From contig NZ_AP013294.1 in assembly GCF_000829195.1 (NCBI RefSeq), positions 1,995,001-2,059,000 on the forward strand: 64,000 bases of DNA, in the 5' to 3' direction. Numbering within the stretch: position 1 is the first letter of the stretch; each line of letters starts with the position of its first letter. A program made the position numbers and the translations under genes. Shown here in pieces: positions 9,535 through 17,457 of this stretch. Below the pieces are notes generated by a model, which saw nothing but the letters and a program-made list of their open reading frames with translations, was not told the origin of the DNA and ran no database searches. The stretch is from Bacillus sp. OxB-1 (lineage in GTDB: Bacteria; Bacillota; Bacilli; Bacillales_A; Planococcaceae).

Positions 9535-9574
9535 AAAAAAACACGTGACCCAGACGACAGGTCGCGTGTTTTTT
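9535..9574. terminator. Terminator between yozB and the AI-2E family gene
   Basis: A-tract, CACGTGACC stem, nine-base loop, GGTCGCGTG and a run of T. It is flanked by A and T tracts and can terminate both convergent genes. Confidence 0.85.
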
Positions 9575-9575
9575 A

Positions 9576-10634
9576 TCATATTCTGAAGCTGAGTTTGATG
9601 ATTCCTGCTTCTCTTGCTGTTGTAAAAAGGATGACAATAAGTGGTCCGAGGAAAAAGCCGAGGAAGCCAAACAGCTTCAATCCGATGAACATCGCTATTA
9701 ATGTCGGAAGCGGTGATAACCCGATCTGGGAACCCATCACCTTTGGCTCTACCGTCCTTCGGATGATAAGGAGAATAGCCGCTAAAATCGCTAACTTCGT
9801 GCCCATGGCGACATCCCCGCTTATGTAATGATACAGCGACCATGGCACCAGGATAATAATCGACCCAAGAATCGGAATGACGTCGATGATCCAGATGACG
9901 AGTGACATGACAACGGCGTATTTCGGCGCGATGATGAGCAGCCCTATGAATGTCACTGCTAAAATGATGAAACTGACGAGAAGCTGGGCTTTCATGAAAC
10001 CGAAAATGACAGTGTTTAGTTTCGTGATCATATATCGCACTTTTTCGGCTGTCGATGTTGTCAAATGTCTGAATAGCGTCTTTTTAAGTTCAGGCAATTC
10101 AAGCATGAATAAAAAAAGGGCAATCAAATACACGAGCAAAGCGACGAGGAGATTAGGAATGTCAGTCATCAGGTCCATGATACGTTGGTAACTTAGCAAG
10201 TCCAATACCGAATCCCGGATGGATTCAAAAATATTTTTGAACTCTTTTTGGATTGCCTTCACTACGTCGTCCGGCATACCTGCCGTATATTGAAATAACT
10301 TATTCTGTGAATCAATCCATAACCCCGACATGGAATTGAAATAATTGGGGGCCTCTTTTGTGAAATGGATGATTTTCCCTATGAGGCGAGTCACCGTATA
10401 ATATAGAATGGAAGTGACGATAGCGAGGATGAAGATGAATACCGAGATGACGGAAATTTTGCGGTTCCATTTAACTCTTTTTTCCGCGAGCCGGACAAGA
10501 GGATCGATCAGTAAAGCCGTGATCAGTGCAAAGATGATCGGTAAGGACACCGGTACGATGAACACGAATAGTAAAATAACCAAGATGATGCTCATAAGAA
10601 TAATAAAGTTTCGTTTCGTAAGCCATTTTGCCAA
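9576..10634 (-). CDS. AI-2E family transporter, similar to sporulation membrane protein YtvI
   Basis: 352-aa membrane protein of the AI-2E/UPF0118 superfamily: paired N-terminal helices, a soluble middle region (about residues 95-160), then a block of helices with the family motifs IDVIPILGSIIIL and EPKVMGSQIGLSPLPTL. YtvI of B. subtilis is sporulation-associated, but other members are ion antiporters or of unknown role, so no substrate is assigned. The start is TTG at 10634 behind GGGGGAAT. It is not part of the B. subtilis ylb order. The gene shares its terminator with yozB. Confidence 0.8.
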   Translation of the reverse strand: MAKWLTKRNFIILMSIILVILLFVFIVPVSLPIIFALITALLIDPLVRLAEKRVKWNRKISVISVFIFILAIVTSILYYTVTRLIGKIIHFTKEAPNYFNSMSGLWIDSQNKLFQYTAGMPDDVVKAIQKEFKNIFESIRDSVLDLLSYQRIMDLMTDIPNLLVALLVYLIALFLFMLELPELKKTLFRHLTTSTAEKVRYMITKLNTVIFGFMKAQLLVSFIILAVTFIGLLIIAPKYAVVMSLVIWIIDVIPILGSIIILVPWSLYHYISGDVAMGTKLAILAAILLIIRRTVEPKVMGSQIGLSPLPTLIAMFIGLKLFGFLGFFLGPLIVILFTTAREAGIIKLSFRI

Positions 10635-10730
10635 CCGTCATTCCCCCAAAAACCTTAACTATTTCAATTATACCCAAAAGGGGAAGAATTGAATAGGAAG
10701 AGACAAGAAATTCTAAAAGACATGGAATAT

Positions 10731-10763
10731 AATAAAAAACCGGAGAACAGGATGCTCTCCGGT
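10731..10763 (-). terminator. Terminator after yugN
   Basis: On the minus strand an 8-bp stem ACCGGAGA / TCTCCGGT is followed by TTTTTT, nine bases past the yugN stop. Confidence 0.85.
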
Positions 10764-10771
10764 GACGTGGA

Positions 10772-11188
10772 TTACTTTGTTAATGCAGGCTTCTTGTCTT
10801 TCTTTGCTTCTTGTACTTCTGTTGCCACTTTCAAATTATACGGTTTCAAATCTGCATTCACCGCTTTTAACGTAGCTGCACAATCCTTTAGCAAGCTGGC
10901 TGGGAAATGTTCCTCTTCCCCATATTCAACGCCAAATGGGTAGTAGTATTTTCCGATAACCGGTTTTTTCAGTTGGATGATCGCATCGCGCATGTCTACA
11001 TCCCCTTCAGTTGCCACTCCGAACACGCGTAAATAATATGTGCCTTCTTTTACAACATATTTTTTATCGTATGTGACACGCTCATAGTCCCATTGTCCAG
11101 CACGGATCAAATCATGTTTGAGCATGATTTCGTCCAGTACATTGACGTCTGCACGAATATTTTCAATATCTGTATTTTCGATATACAT
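10772..11188 (-). CDS. yugN: YugN-like family protein
   Basis: 138-aa soluble protein matching the YugN family by the stretch GQWDYERVTYD (about residue 32), YYLRVFGVATEGDV and the C-terminal HFPASLLKDC. The function is unknown; a YugN fold is compact alpha/beta. The last ~15 residues are a charged tail rich in Lys. ATG follows AAGGAGGACGAAACA. It has its own promoter and terminator, so it is a single-gene unit inserted between the oxidase genes and ylbC. Confidence 0.75.
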   Translation of the reverse strand: MYIENTDIENIRADVNVLDEIMLKHDLIRAGQWDYERVTYDKKYVVKEGTYYLRVFGVATEGDVDMRDAIIQLKKPVIGKYYYPFGVEYGEEEHFPASLLKDCAATLKAVNADLKPYNLKVATEVQEAKKDKKPALTK

Positions 11189-11236
11189 TGTTTCGTCCTC
11201 CTTATATATAATCCAGCCGTTACCCTATACCTATTA

Positions 11237-11265
11237 ATAATAGAACAAAATGATTCTAGTTGCAA
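11237..11265 (-). promoter_or_regulatory. Sigma-A promoter for yugN
   Basis: Minus strand: TTGCAA (11260-11265), 17-bp spacer, TATTAT (11237-11242), about 50 bp before the yugN ATG. The rest of the 357-bp gap 11189-11545 holds only this promoter and the candidate ylbC promoter. Confidence 0.6.
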
Positions 11266-11394
11266 TGACAACATTGTGTCAGCAAATATTGGACGGAGAA
11301 AAATAATTTACTATTTAATCTATATCGGGCAATGCCGAAGTATAATAAAGAGAGCCATTATTCGCTCAAAAAAGCCATTTTGGAATTTGAACTA

Positions 11395-11424
11395 TTTACT
11401 GTCCAATTGAGAATAAGGTATACT
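11395..11424 (+). promoter_or_regulatory. Candidate promoter for ylbC
   Basis: TTTACT, 18-bp spacer, TATACT, ending 121 bp before the ylbC ATG. The -10 is good, the -35 moderate. Confidence 0.4.
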
Positions 11425-11545
11425 GATGGTTTACTTCATCCTGTATTTTGTCATATCCTACAGGCAACTGCGGAGTATATTTTGAGAAAATCATTTGATT
11501 CTGTGAATCGTTAAAATCTTACAAAAGGGGAGCGGGACGCCGTTT

Positions 11546-12622
11546 ATGAAAGTGATTTGGAGAATTGCTGTACTTTTGATCCTAGTCCTTGCCTTTCTAT
11601 ATTATATGGATGACCGGGTATTGGAAAACGAATTATTGGAATCCCCAGTCAACCATGGAAACCCGATTCCGGTCCCTCCATCAGGTGAAGAGTCGAGGAT
11701 GGATGCGTTAGCCCGCCCGGCGAAAGGGATTTCCACATATGTCGGGAAAAAGGCGGATGCGTTGGTGGAGGCTTATGGAGAACCGGATCGGAAGGAGCCA
11801 TCCGGCTACGGCTTCCATTGGTGGGTGTACAGGGGGGCGGACCGGTTGATGGCTGGAGTCCAGGATGGCGTAGTCACGCAAATTTATAGCGCCGATGTGA
11901 ATGCCGATGTCACCCCGTTTACCATCAGTCAGGATGTCGAAGAGATTCGCAGGTTCACCATTATGGAATCCGAAGTGAATGTTCAAGTCGACAATAGTAT
12001 TTATACATTTACCCTCAATAGTGAAGATATGAAAAACCGTGTGCTTGTTCCATATGAAGGGGTTTATGCACAGCTCTATATAGATGAAATGGATGGTGCC
12101 TTGGAGGCGGTCCGTTTCATTGACCCCATCATGTTAGTCATCCAGCAGCCTTATGACATGGCATATATGGGCAATATGGTTACAGCGGAACGGCCGTCCT
12201 CCACGGTCCAGATGGAAGTGAATTTCGCAATGGAATTGCAGATTTTCGAATTGACGAACCATTATCGGATCAAACATGATCTCCCCGAACTCGTGTGGGA
12301 TGAGCAGCTCGATGTTGTGGCGAGTGAACATAGCAAGGACATGGCCATTGAAAATTACTTCTCCCATGAATCTCCCGGAACCGGCAATTTGGCCAATCGG
12401 CTTAAGGCGGCTGACATCGTCCATAAGAAAGCGGGAGAGAACATCGCCTTCAATTATGTAGATGCGATTGAAGCCGTCCACGGTTGGCTCAATTCCCCAG
12501 CCCATCGGAATGTACTGCTCGATAAGGATTTCACCCATATCGGCACAGGTGCCTATGGAAAGTACTATACCCAAGATATGATCCGCAGAGTGGCGGAGGA
12601 ACCAGAGCCGGAAGAGGAATGA
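11546..12622 (+). CDS. ylbC: Secreted or membrane-anchored CAP (SCP/PR1) domain protein YlbC
   Basis: 358 aa. An N-terminal signal anchor (residues 4-22) is followed by a CAP-associated N-terminal domain (about 60-200) and a C-terminal CAP/SCP domain (about 225-345) with LTNHYRIKHDLPELVWDEQL, ASEHSKDMA, SHESPGTG and a HGWLNSPAHRNVLL signature. The CAP histidines (EHSKDM and SPAHR) are present. CAP proteins act outside the cell, but YlbC has no known function. AAAAGGGGAG precedes the ATG. Its stop lies one base from the stop of the convergent aspartokinase gene. Confidence 0.92.
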   Translation: MKVIWRIAVLLILVLAFLYYMDDRVLENELLESPVNHGNPIPVPPSGEESRMDALARPAKGISTYVGKKADALVEAYGEPDRKEPSGYGFHWWVYRGADRLMAGVQDGVVTQIYSADVNADVTPFTISQDVEEIRRFTIMESEVNVQVDNSIYTFTLNSEDMKNRVLVPYEGVYAQLYIDEMDGALEAVRFIDPIMLVIQQPYDMAYMGNMVTAERPSSTVQMEVNFAMELQIFELTNHYRIKHDLPELVWDEQLDVVASEHSKDMAIENYFSHESPGTGNLANRLKAADIVHKKAGENIAFNYVDAIEAVHGWLNSPAHRNVLLDKDFTHIGTGAYGKYYTQDMIRRVAEEPEPEEE

Positions 12623-12623
12623 A

Positions 12624-13382
12624 TTACGGCAATACCCAGGTTCCCTCTTCCGGATTGGCAATGCCCCTTATGTAAAGGGGTATTTTTGTGTCCAAGGCGT
12701 GCAAGGCAGCCCGCTTCTGAATGATCGGTTTTTCACAGTCGAGCAGGGACAAGAAATCAGATAAAGAGATTTTATCCAGCTTGTATGCTGTGGCAACTTT
12801 TTTGGGGTCATCTGTCATGACTCCGGGTACATCTTTGTAAAACGTCACATGATGTGCCTGTAATGCGGCTCCGAGTGCAATGGCGGTCAAATCGCTGCCC
12901 CCCCTGCCGAGTGTCATCACTTCGCCTTTGTCATTGACTCCTTGAAACCCCGGGATGATCAAGCAGCGGCTCTCTTGGAATCCATCAAGAATCGTGGATG
13001 TGTCAATCGATTCAATGGCAGCATCGCCGAAATCCCCGCTAGTCGTCACCCCAGCCTGCCTCCCATGCAACACAAAATTGGAAATGCCGGCATCCTTCAA
13101 TTCAGCTGAGAGGACGGCGGCAGCGATCAGCTCCCCACAGGACGCTGCCAGATCACGGGCCTTCTTATCCGATGAAAAAGCAGGCGTCAGTTGCAATAGG
13201 CTATCTGTCGAGTAGGGGTCGTTCATCCGTCCGATAGCGGAGACTACGACCAATACTTGATGGTACTTATTCAACCCTTCCCTTATATGCTCGATGCATG
13301 CAGCTCTCATCTGTTCATCTCTCATGGCGATTCCGCCAAATTTCTGGACGATCATATAGACCCCCAACTTTCTTCGTGACAT
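12624..13382 (-). CDS. Aspartokinase-like amino acid kinase without ACT regulatory domains
   Basis: 252 aa covering only the catalytic amino acid kinase domain of aspartokinase I (DapG type): VQKFGG, VVVVSAIGRMNDPYSTDSLL, SCGELI, GFQGVNDKGEV and GRGGSD are all present. Normal aspartokinases are about 400 aa, with two C-terminal ACT domains that bind Lys, Thr or diaminopimelate. Here the protein ends where they would begin. The usual KFGGTS motif reads KFGGIA, so two substrate-loop residues differ. Start is ATG 13382 (AGAAGG) or ATG 13355 (GGGGGT), the latter matching DapG. It is divergent from murE. It likely supplies beta-aspartyl phosphate without feedback control, but activity is unproven. 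Confidence 0.82.
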   Translation of the reverse strand: MSRRKLGVYMIVQKFGGIAMRDEQMRAACIEHIREGLNKYHQVLVVVSAIGRMNDPYSTDSLLQLTPAFSSDKKARDLAASCGELIAAAVLSAELKDAGISNFVLHGRQAGVTTSGDFGDAAIESIDTSTILDGFQESRCLIIPGFQGVNDKGEVMTLGRGGSDLTAIALGAALQAHHVTFYKDVPGVMTDDPKKVATAYKLDKISLSDFLSLLDCEKPIIQKRAALHALDTKIPLYIRGIANPEEGTWVLP

Positions 13383-13405
13383 TCATACCTTCTTGTTCAT
13401 ACGAT
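13376..13405 (+). promoter_or_regulatory. Sigma-E-like promoter driving murE
   Basis: GTGACATT (13376-13383), 14-bp spacer, CATACGAT (13398-13405). The sigma-E consensus is close to GTCATATT-N14-CATACAAT: six of eight matches at -35 and seven of eight at -10, with correct spacing. It lies about 64 bp before the murE start. On the opposite strand TTGAGA-N17-TATGAA is a weak sigma-A candidate for the aspartokinase gene. Confidence 0.55.
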
Positions 13406-13468
13406 AAAGTATGTTCGCTCTCAATATATTCGTTTTTTTTGAAAATGTTCGGGAAGGGGAGAGGGGTG

Positions 13469-14905
13469 TTGCATGTAACGGAGCTTCTGAAAGATTGGCC
13501 TTGTACGGTCACAGGAGGACGCCCTAGGATTCAGGTTACAGGCATTACGGAAAGAGCCGCCAATGTCGGGAAGGGGTTTCTATTTGTCGCAAGAAGAGGA
13601 AAGCGGCAAGATGGAGCCAATTATATAGAAGAGGCAATACAAAAAGGTGCATCCGCCATTGTCGTCGATCGTCCTTCCTTGTCGGAACTACCGTTGAATG
13701 TGCCGATTATCACAGTCCCGGATTGCCGAAAGTTTCTTTCCTATGCAAGTGCCCGGTTAGCAGGCAATCCGTCTGATAGGTTGACGGTCGTGGCCGTGAC
13801 CGGGACGAACGGCAAGACGACCGTCACCCATTTTATCGGGCAATTACTGCAAGGGATGGGCATCCGATGTGCCGTGATCGGGACGATTGGTGTTTTCATC
13901 GGGGGAGAACGAATAGAGTATGACTGCCCGGAAATGACGACGCTGCCCGCCGAATATTTGCATCCTTTATTGGCGGATTGCGAAAGCCGGGGGGTGACCC
14001 ATGTCATATTGGAAGCTTCCTCCATCGGTTTGGCCACCTCACGATTGGCGCATTGTGATATCGACGTCGGCCTCCTATTGAATATCGGTCAAGATCATTA
14101 TGAGGAACATGGAGGCAAGGAATCTTATATTGCCGCCAAAGGACTGTTACTGCGTCTAGCCCAGGCCGCCATCGTCAATCAAGACGATGTCCAATGCCGT
14201 CTAATGGCGGACGCATCGGAACCGCCTGCTCTTCATTTCGGCGCTGCTGCCATGCTCGGCTATTCCACGGAGCCAATCCTTCGAAAACTTGCAATCCCTG
14301 GCCATTATAATAAAATGAACGCCATTGCAGCCGCAAGTACACTCATCGCTCTTGGCTACACGGTCGACGATGTCGCCGAGCAAATCGGTGCGTTGGCTTT
14401 GCCGGAAGGAAGATTGCAGCGTTTGGAACAGGATGGAGTCCAGGTATTCATCGACTATGCCCATACACCGGACGCGCTCGAAGCCGTCCTTCAGACATTG
14501 TCGACCAGTTGCTACGGAAAGCTCATTACCGTTTTCGGCTGTGGGGGGGAGCGGGATAAGGGGAAACGGGCGGAGATGGGCGAACTGGCAGTCCGTTATT
14601 CGTCCCTTGTTTTCATCACAACCGATAATCCGCGCAATGAAGACCCCGTACTCATTGTGCGGGATATCAAGGAAGGATTCGGGGGGGACTGTTCGACGGT
14701 CGAGGCGGTGCTGGATCGGAAAGACGCCATACGTCAAGCGGTCTTCCGGGCTGCTCCTGGAGACATCGTGTTGATTGCCGGAAAGGGCCATGAAAAATAC
14801 CAGCAGACCGCAACCGGTGTCCTTCCTTTTTCGGACGTCGCCGAGGCGGAACGGGCCCTCACGGAAAAAATATATGAAGGGAAAGTGGAAAGGGAATCGA
14901 GGTGA
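13469..14905 (+). CDS. murE: MurE family UDP-MurNAc-tripeptide synthetase, meso-diaminopimelate type, outside dcw
   Basis: About 478 aa. Adds the third peptide residue to UDP-MurNAc-L-Ala-D-Glu. Mur ligase order is complete: N-terminal domain (GFLFVARRGKRQDG), P-loop VTGTNGKTTVTH, the Lys expected to be carbamylated in YIAAKGLL, DYAHTPDALEAVL, GCGGERDKGKR, DNPRNEDP and GKGHEKYQ. DNPR with the GKGHE Gly and Glu are the residues that select meso-diaminopimelate; Lys-adding enzymes differ there. The usual SSH motif reads SSIG. It is not in the dcw cluster, where murE is missing. AAGGGGAGAGG supports TTG 13469 or GTG 13466. A sporulation (cortex) role is inferred from the promoter and context. 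Confidence 0.88.
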   Translation: MHVTELLKDWPCTVTGGRPRIQVTGITERAANVGKGFLFVARRGKRQDGANYIEEAIQKGASAIVVDRPSLSELPLNVPIITVPDCRKFLSYASARLAGNPSDRLTVVAVTGTNGKTTVTHFIGQLLQGMGIRCAVIGTIGVFIGGERIEYDCPEMTTLPAEYLHPLLADCESRGVTHVILEASSIGLATSRLAHCDIDVGLLLNIGQDHYEEHGGKESYIAAKGLLLRLAQAAIVNQDDVQCRLMADASEPPALHFGAAAMLGYSTEPILRKLAIPGHYNKMNAIAAASTLIALGYTVDDVAEQIGALALPEGRLQRLEQDGVQVFIDYAHTPDALEAVLQTLSTSCYGKLITVFGCGGERDKGKRAEMGELAVRYSSLVFITTDNPRNEDPVLIVRDIKEGFGGDCSTVEAVLDRKDAIRQAVFRAAPGDIVLIAGKGHEKYQQTATGVLPFSDVAEAERALTEKIYEGKVERESR

Positions 14906-14942
14906 CAAAGGAAAACGTCCCTAAATTCCGGTCGGCAATAGG

Positions 14943-14971
14943 TGCACATGCGCTTTGAAATCTGGTATGAT
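14943..14971 (+). promoter_or_regulatory. Weak candidate promoter for ylbF
   Basis: TGCACA, 17-bp spacer, TATGAT, 25 bp before the ylbF ATG. The -10 is good and the -35 matches four of six. Confidence 0.3.
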
Positions 14972-14996
14972 GGACGGGATGGGAGGCGATGATTGT

Positions 14997-15440
14997 ATGA
15001 TGATGACCGACGAATGGCTCGCCATCATCGAACAGATAGATGAACTTGCTGACATGCTGTTGCATTCGGAAGTGGTGGCCAGGTACCGTCGAGCCCATGA
15101 ACGGGTCTATTCGGACGCGGATCTGGTCCAGTCAATCAGGCAGTTCAACGAGATGAAGGAACGATATGAAGAAGTGCAGCGGTTCGGGAGGTACCACCCG
15201 GATTACAATATAGTGATGAAATCGATCCGCCAGCAAAAGCGGGAGTTGGATTTGAATGAACAAGTCGCCGCCTTGCGACTGGCGGAAAATGATATCCAGC
15301 AAATGTTGGATGAAATCGGGCTGAACATGGCCCATGCCGTTTCCGAGGCAGTGAAAGTACCGACCGGCAACGCCTTTTTCACAGATTCCTCCTGTGGAAC
15401 GGGTTGCGGAACGGGTGGAAGTTGTTCCTGTTCGGCTTGA
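14997..15440 (+). CDS. ylbF: YlbF, subunit of the YlbF-YmcA-YaaT complex
   Basis: 147-aa helical protein. In B. subtilis YlbF joins YmcA and YaaT in a complex that carries Fe-S clusters, assists RNase Y in mRNA processing, and is needed for competence, biofilm and sporulation. Recognition rests on ERYEEVQRFGRYHPDY, KRELDLNEQVA, AVSEAVKVPTGN and the C-terminal Cys cluster SSCGTGCGTGGSCSCSA (five... four to five Cys within 15 residues), which can ligate a cluster. ATG 14997 is favoured by GGGAGG upstream; an upstream in-frame ATG at 14955 lacks a site. ylbD and ylbE of B. subtilis are absent in front of it. Confidence 0.93.
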   Translation: MMMTDEWLAIIEQIDELADMLLHSEVVARYRRAHERVYSDADLVQSIRQFNEMKERYEEVQRFGRYHPDYNIVMKSIRQQKRELDLNEQVAALRLAENDIQQMLDEIGLNMAHAVSEAVKVPTGNAFFTDSSCGTGCGTGGSCSCSA

Positions 15441-15446
15441 GGAAGG

Positions 15447-15480
15447 AAGAGGGCTGCCTGTTAACGGCGGCCCTCTTTTT
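15447..15480 (+). terminator. Terminator after ylbF
   Basis: Stem AAGAGGGCTGCC / GGCGGCCCTCTT with one G-U pair, seven-base loop, then T5. Confidence 0.88.
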
Positions 15481-15512
15481 GGACTGAAATGCTCGGAGTT
15501 GGCAAGGGTTTC

Positions 15513-15572
15513 GGCGAATGAAAAGGAAAGGGCTGTCCGATTCTACGGACAGCCCTTTCCCTTTCATTCGCC
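15513..15572 (-). terminator. Long inverted repeat overlapping the stop of the GDPD gene
   Basis: Two 27-nt arms (15513-15539 and 15546-15572) match at 26 positions around a six-base loop. The right arm contains the last GGC-GAA codons and TGA of the minus-strand gene. The minus-strand core GGGCTGTCCG / CGGACAGCCC is followed by TTTCCTTTTC, so it is the likely terminator of that gene. Confidence 0.75.
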
Positions 15573-16475
15573 CCCGTGCTCTTGCACGATTTCCAGTGCC
15601 AGCTCCGGATTGTCGACAATAAAACCGGCCGCACCGGCATTCAATAATCTTGTGAAAGTTCCCCGATCTGTGATCGCCTCGAAATAAATCGGGATGTTCA
15701 ATCTGGAAAGGAACTGGACGAAGCTATCGGATCCGTAGTGGAAAAGGGCCTTTTTATCGGGAACTCTGAAAAGGTCGGCCCGTGGGTTGTAGAGATGGCC
15801 GAATCTGCTTGCATAGGCAGCATATGCCTTTTTCACTTCGTTCACTCCGGCACCGATGGCAATCTTATGCTGTGCATATAAGTTGAATCGGTCGGTCTGC
15901 TCGTCATAAGGACTAGTTACTGCAATACGGTCTTCTACGCCGATTTCGTCCAACAGACCCCATAGCTTCGATGGCATCAGGCTTCCTTCATATGTATCGG
16001 GTGCATCCACCAGATTGATCATCACAAACATATGGGGGAACAGTTCCAACATCTCCCGCAAGGTGACGACTTGCTCCCCTTGGTCACGGTATTTAAAAAT
16101 TCCGTTGTCATCGGAAAATCCATAACCGGCATCCGCCGCTTTTAACTCTTGAAGCGTAAAATCAGACACATTGCCGGACAAATCCGTTGTCCGATCGACG
16201 GTTTCATCATGGAAGAGGATGATTTCTTCATCCTTCGTCAGCCGGGCATCGATCGCAAATCCATGGACACCCAATTCGGCGGATGCTGTGAATGCTGCCA
16301 TAGTGTGTTCTGGTGTGTCCGCAAGACCGCCCCGGTGTGCCAGAATGATCGGGTTTTCAAAATCGAGCGCTTTCTTTCCTTCCCGTGGAACCGGTTTTGC
16401 CACGACTTTGGAAGCGGCCCAAGCTGCAATGCCGGCAGCCCCAACTGAAAGTGCAACCTTTGTTTTCTTCCCCAT
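15564..16475 (-). CDS. Glycerophosphodiester phosphodiesterase family protein, membrane-anchored
   Basis: 303 aa. A short N-terminal hydrophobic segment (about residues 7-25) suggests an anchor or signal. The GDPD TIM-barrel signatures follow: ILAHRGG (catalytic His, Arg), TPEHTMAAF, DARLTKDEEIILFHDETVDRTT. A metal-dependent hydrolase of glycerophosphodiesters, giving glycerol-3-phosphate and alcohol, is expected. The usual metal-site Glu of MEIKG-type motifs is not obvious (MINLVDA instead), so activity could be reduced or altered. It is flanked by ylbF and ylbG and is absent from this place in B. subtilis. AGGAGG precedes the ATG. Confidence 0.88.
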   Translation of the reverse strand: MGKKTKVALSVGAAGIAAWAASKVVAKPVPREGKKALDFENPIILAHRGGLADTPEHTMAAFTASAELGVHGFAIDARLTKDEEIILFHDETVDRTTDLSGNVSDFTLQELKAADAGYGFSDDNGIFKYRDQGEQVVTLREMLELFPHMFVMINLVDAPDTYEGSLMPSKLWGLLDEIGVEDRIAVTSPYDEQTDRFNLYAQHKIAIGAGVNEVKKAYAAYASRFGHLYNPRADLFRVPDKKALFHYGSDSFVQFLSRLNIPIYFEAITDRGTFTRLLNAGAAGFIVDNPELALEIVQEHGGE

Positions 16476-16509
16476 TCAGGAACCTCCTCAATTTACATAT
16501 CCTTATTTC

Positions 16510-16538
16510 ATTATAGGATAAAAGATTGATACTGTCAG
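16510..16538 (-). promoter_or_regulatory. Sigma-A promoter for the GDPD gene
   Basis: Minus strand: CTGACA (16533-16538), exactly 17 bp, TATAAT (16510-16515), about 35 bp before the ATG. Confidence 0.8.
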
Positions 16539-16722
16539 CCATATTTGGCAACCAAGCAGTTGGAATCCTGGAGGTCGGTAGGAAGGAAAGGTCTCGATCT
16601 TACGGTGCATTGGAAGATGACGAACCTCCCATCTCCACAAAACTTATGCCAGGTTGATGAATGTCTGTTTCTCGCCGTGCTCCGTTCCGATTTTCTGAGA
16701 GCGAAAGTTGGATGATGTTCGG

Positions 16723-16752
16723 TTGCAGGCCTTTTCGGACCTATGGTATTGT
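16723..16752 (+). promoter_or_regulatory. Candidate promoter for ylbG
   Basis: TTGCAG, 18-bp spacer, TATTGT, 27 bp before the ylbG ATG. The gap 16539-16722 shows nothing else. Confidence 0.5.
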
Positions 16753-16778
16753 ATGTGTTAGGAAAAGAGGGGAAATCT

Positions 16779-17051
16779 ATGGTTGATCGACAAGGAGTAA
16801 TTGTATATCTCCATCATTTAAGACAGGCAAAATCATTCCGTAAGTACGGTCATGTCCATTATATCTCTCGCAAGATGAAATATGTGGTCCTCTATTGCAA
16901 TCAGGAGGATATCGATAGTGTCATCAGCAAGATCGAGCGGTTGCCGTCCGTGAAGAAAGTGTTGCCTTCCTATCGGCCGTTCATTAAGACGGAATATACG
17001 AATGCCAAGCCTGACAAAGCGAAAGAATATGATTATAAAGCCGGTTTATAA
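16779..17051 (+). CDS. ylbG: YlbG family protein (DUF2129)
   Basis: 90-aa cytosolic protein recognised by [29 protein letters not shown] and KAKEYDYK at the C-terminus. Function unknown; it is conserved beside ylbF in Bacillales. ATG 16779 is chosen because AGAGGGG lies 6-7 nt upstream and it gives the usual family length; the frame opens earlier at 16743. Confidence 0.92.
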   Translation: MVDRQGVIVYLHHLRQAKSFRKYGHVHYISRKMKYVVLYCNQEDIDSVISKIERLPSVKKVLPSYRPFIKTEYTNAKPDKAKEYDYKAGL

Positions 17052-17053
17052 GC

Positions 17054-17440
17054 TCACTGCAGCGGAGGCAGAAGATGGTTCAGACGCAAGATGCCGATAA
17101 CATATTGATAATACAGTTCCTGCTCGGCAAATTCTGAAGAGTTCTTTAATTCAATGGTGACGGGTTGGCTTCCAGCTTGCTGCGCCGCTTCTTGGAACAG
17201 GGCGATCCGTTTTGAATTCTGGTCCGCAACGCCTTCGCGGCAAATGTAGATCGGCATGAAATTGCAGCCGCTGGCCGGCCGGAACGAAGCGGCCAGTGAG
17301 AACGCCTTGCCGGTTGCTGTGTTGGAAACCAGCAGATAGGTGTTATGTAAACGTTGGCTGTTGGTACGGATCAATTCACAGAGTTCATAGACATCGCCAT
17401 ACCCTTCGCCGAGTTCGATAAATCGCTGATGCAAAATCAT
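17054..17440 (-). CDS. Unrecognised conserved-looking protein, 128 aa
   Basis: Not recognised with confidence. It is a soluble alpha/beta-looking protein of 128 aa, with no signal or membrane segment. It has features of a real gene: AAAGG 10-11 nt before ATG 17440, an extended -10 promoter just upstream, and codon use like its neighbours. Stretches such as YELCELIRTNSQRLHNTYLLVSN and FRPASGCNFMPIYICREGV look ordered. It lies convergent with ylbG (three bases apart) and divergent from the 17506 gene. An operator-like palindrome overlaps its transcription start. Confidence 0.7.
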   Translation of the reverse strand: MILHQRFIELGEGYGDVYELCELIRTNSQRLHNTYLLVSNTATGKAFSLAASFRPASGCNFMPIYICREGVADQNSKRIALFQEAAQQAGSQPVTIELKNSSEFAEQELYYQYVIGILRLNHLLPPLQ

Positions 17441-17457
17441 AAGGAACACTACCTTTC

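Noticed and set aside
11332..11514. 60-codon ORF upstream of ylbC.
   Set aside because: It overlaps the likely ylbC promoter, lacks a Shine-Dalgarno and has no family-like composition.
12608..12653. Inverted repeat CCGGAAGAGG / CCTCTTCCGG at the convergent ends of ylbC and the aspartokinase gene.
   Set aside because: Both arms are coding (Pro-Glu-Glu in each protein), and no T tract follows at usual distance, so I do not call a terminator.
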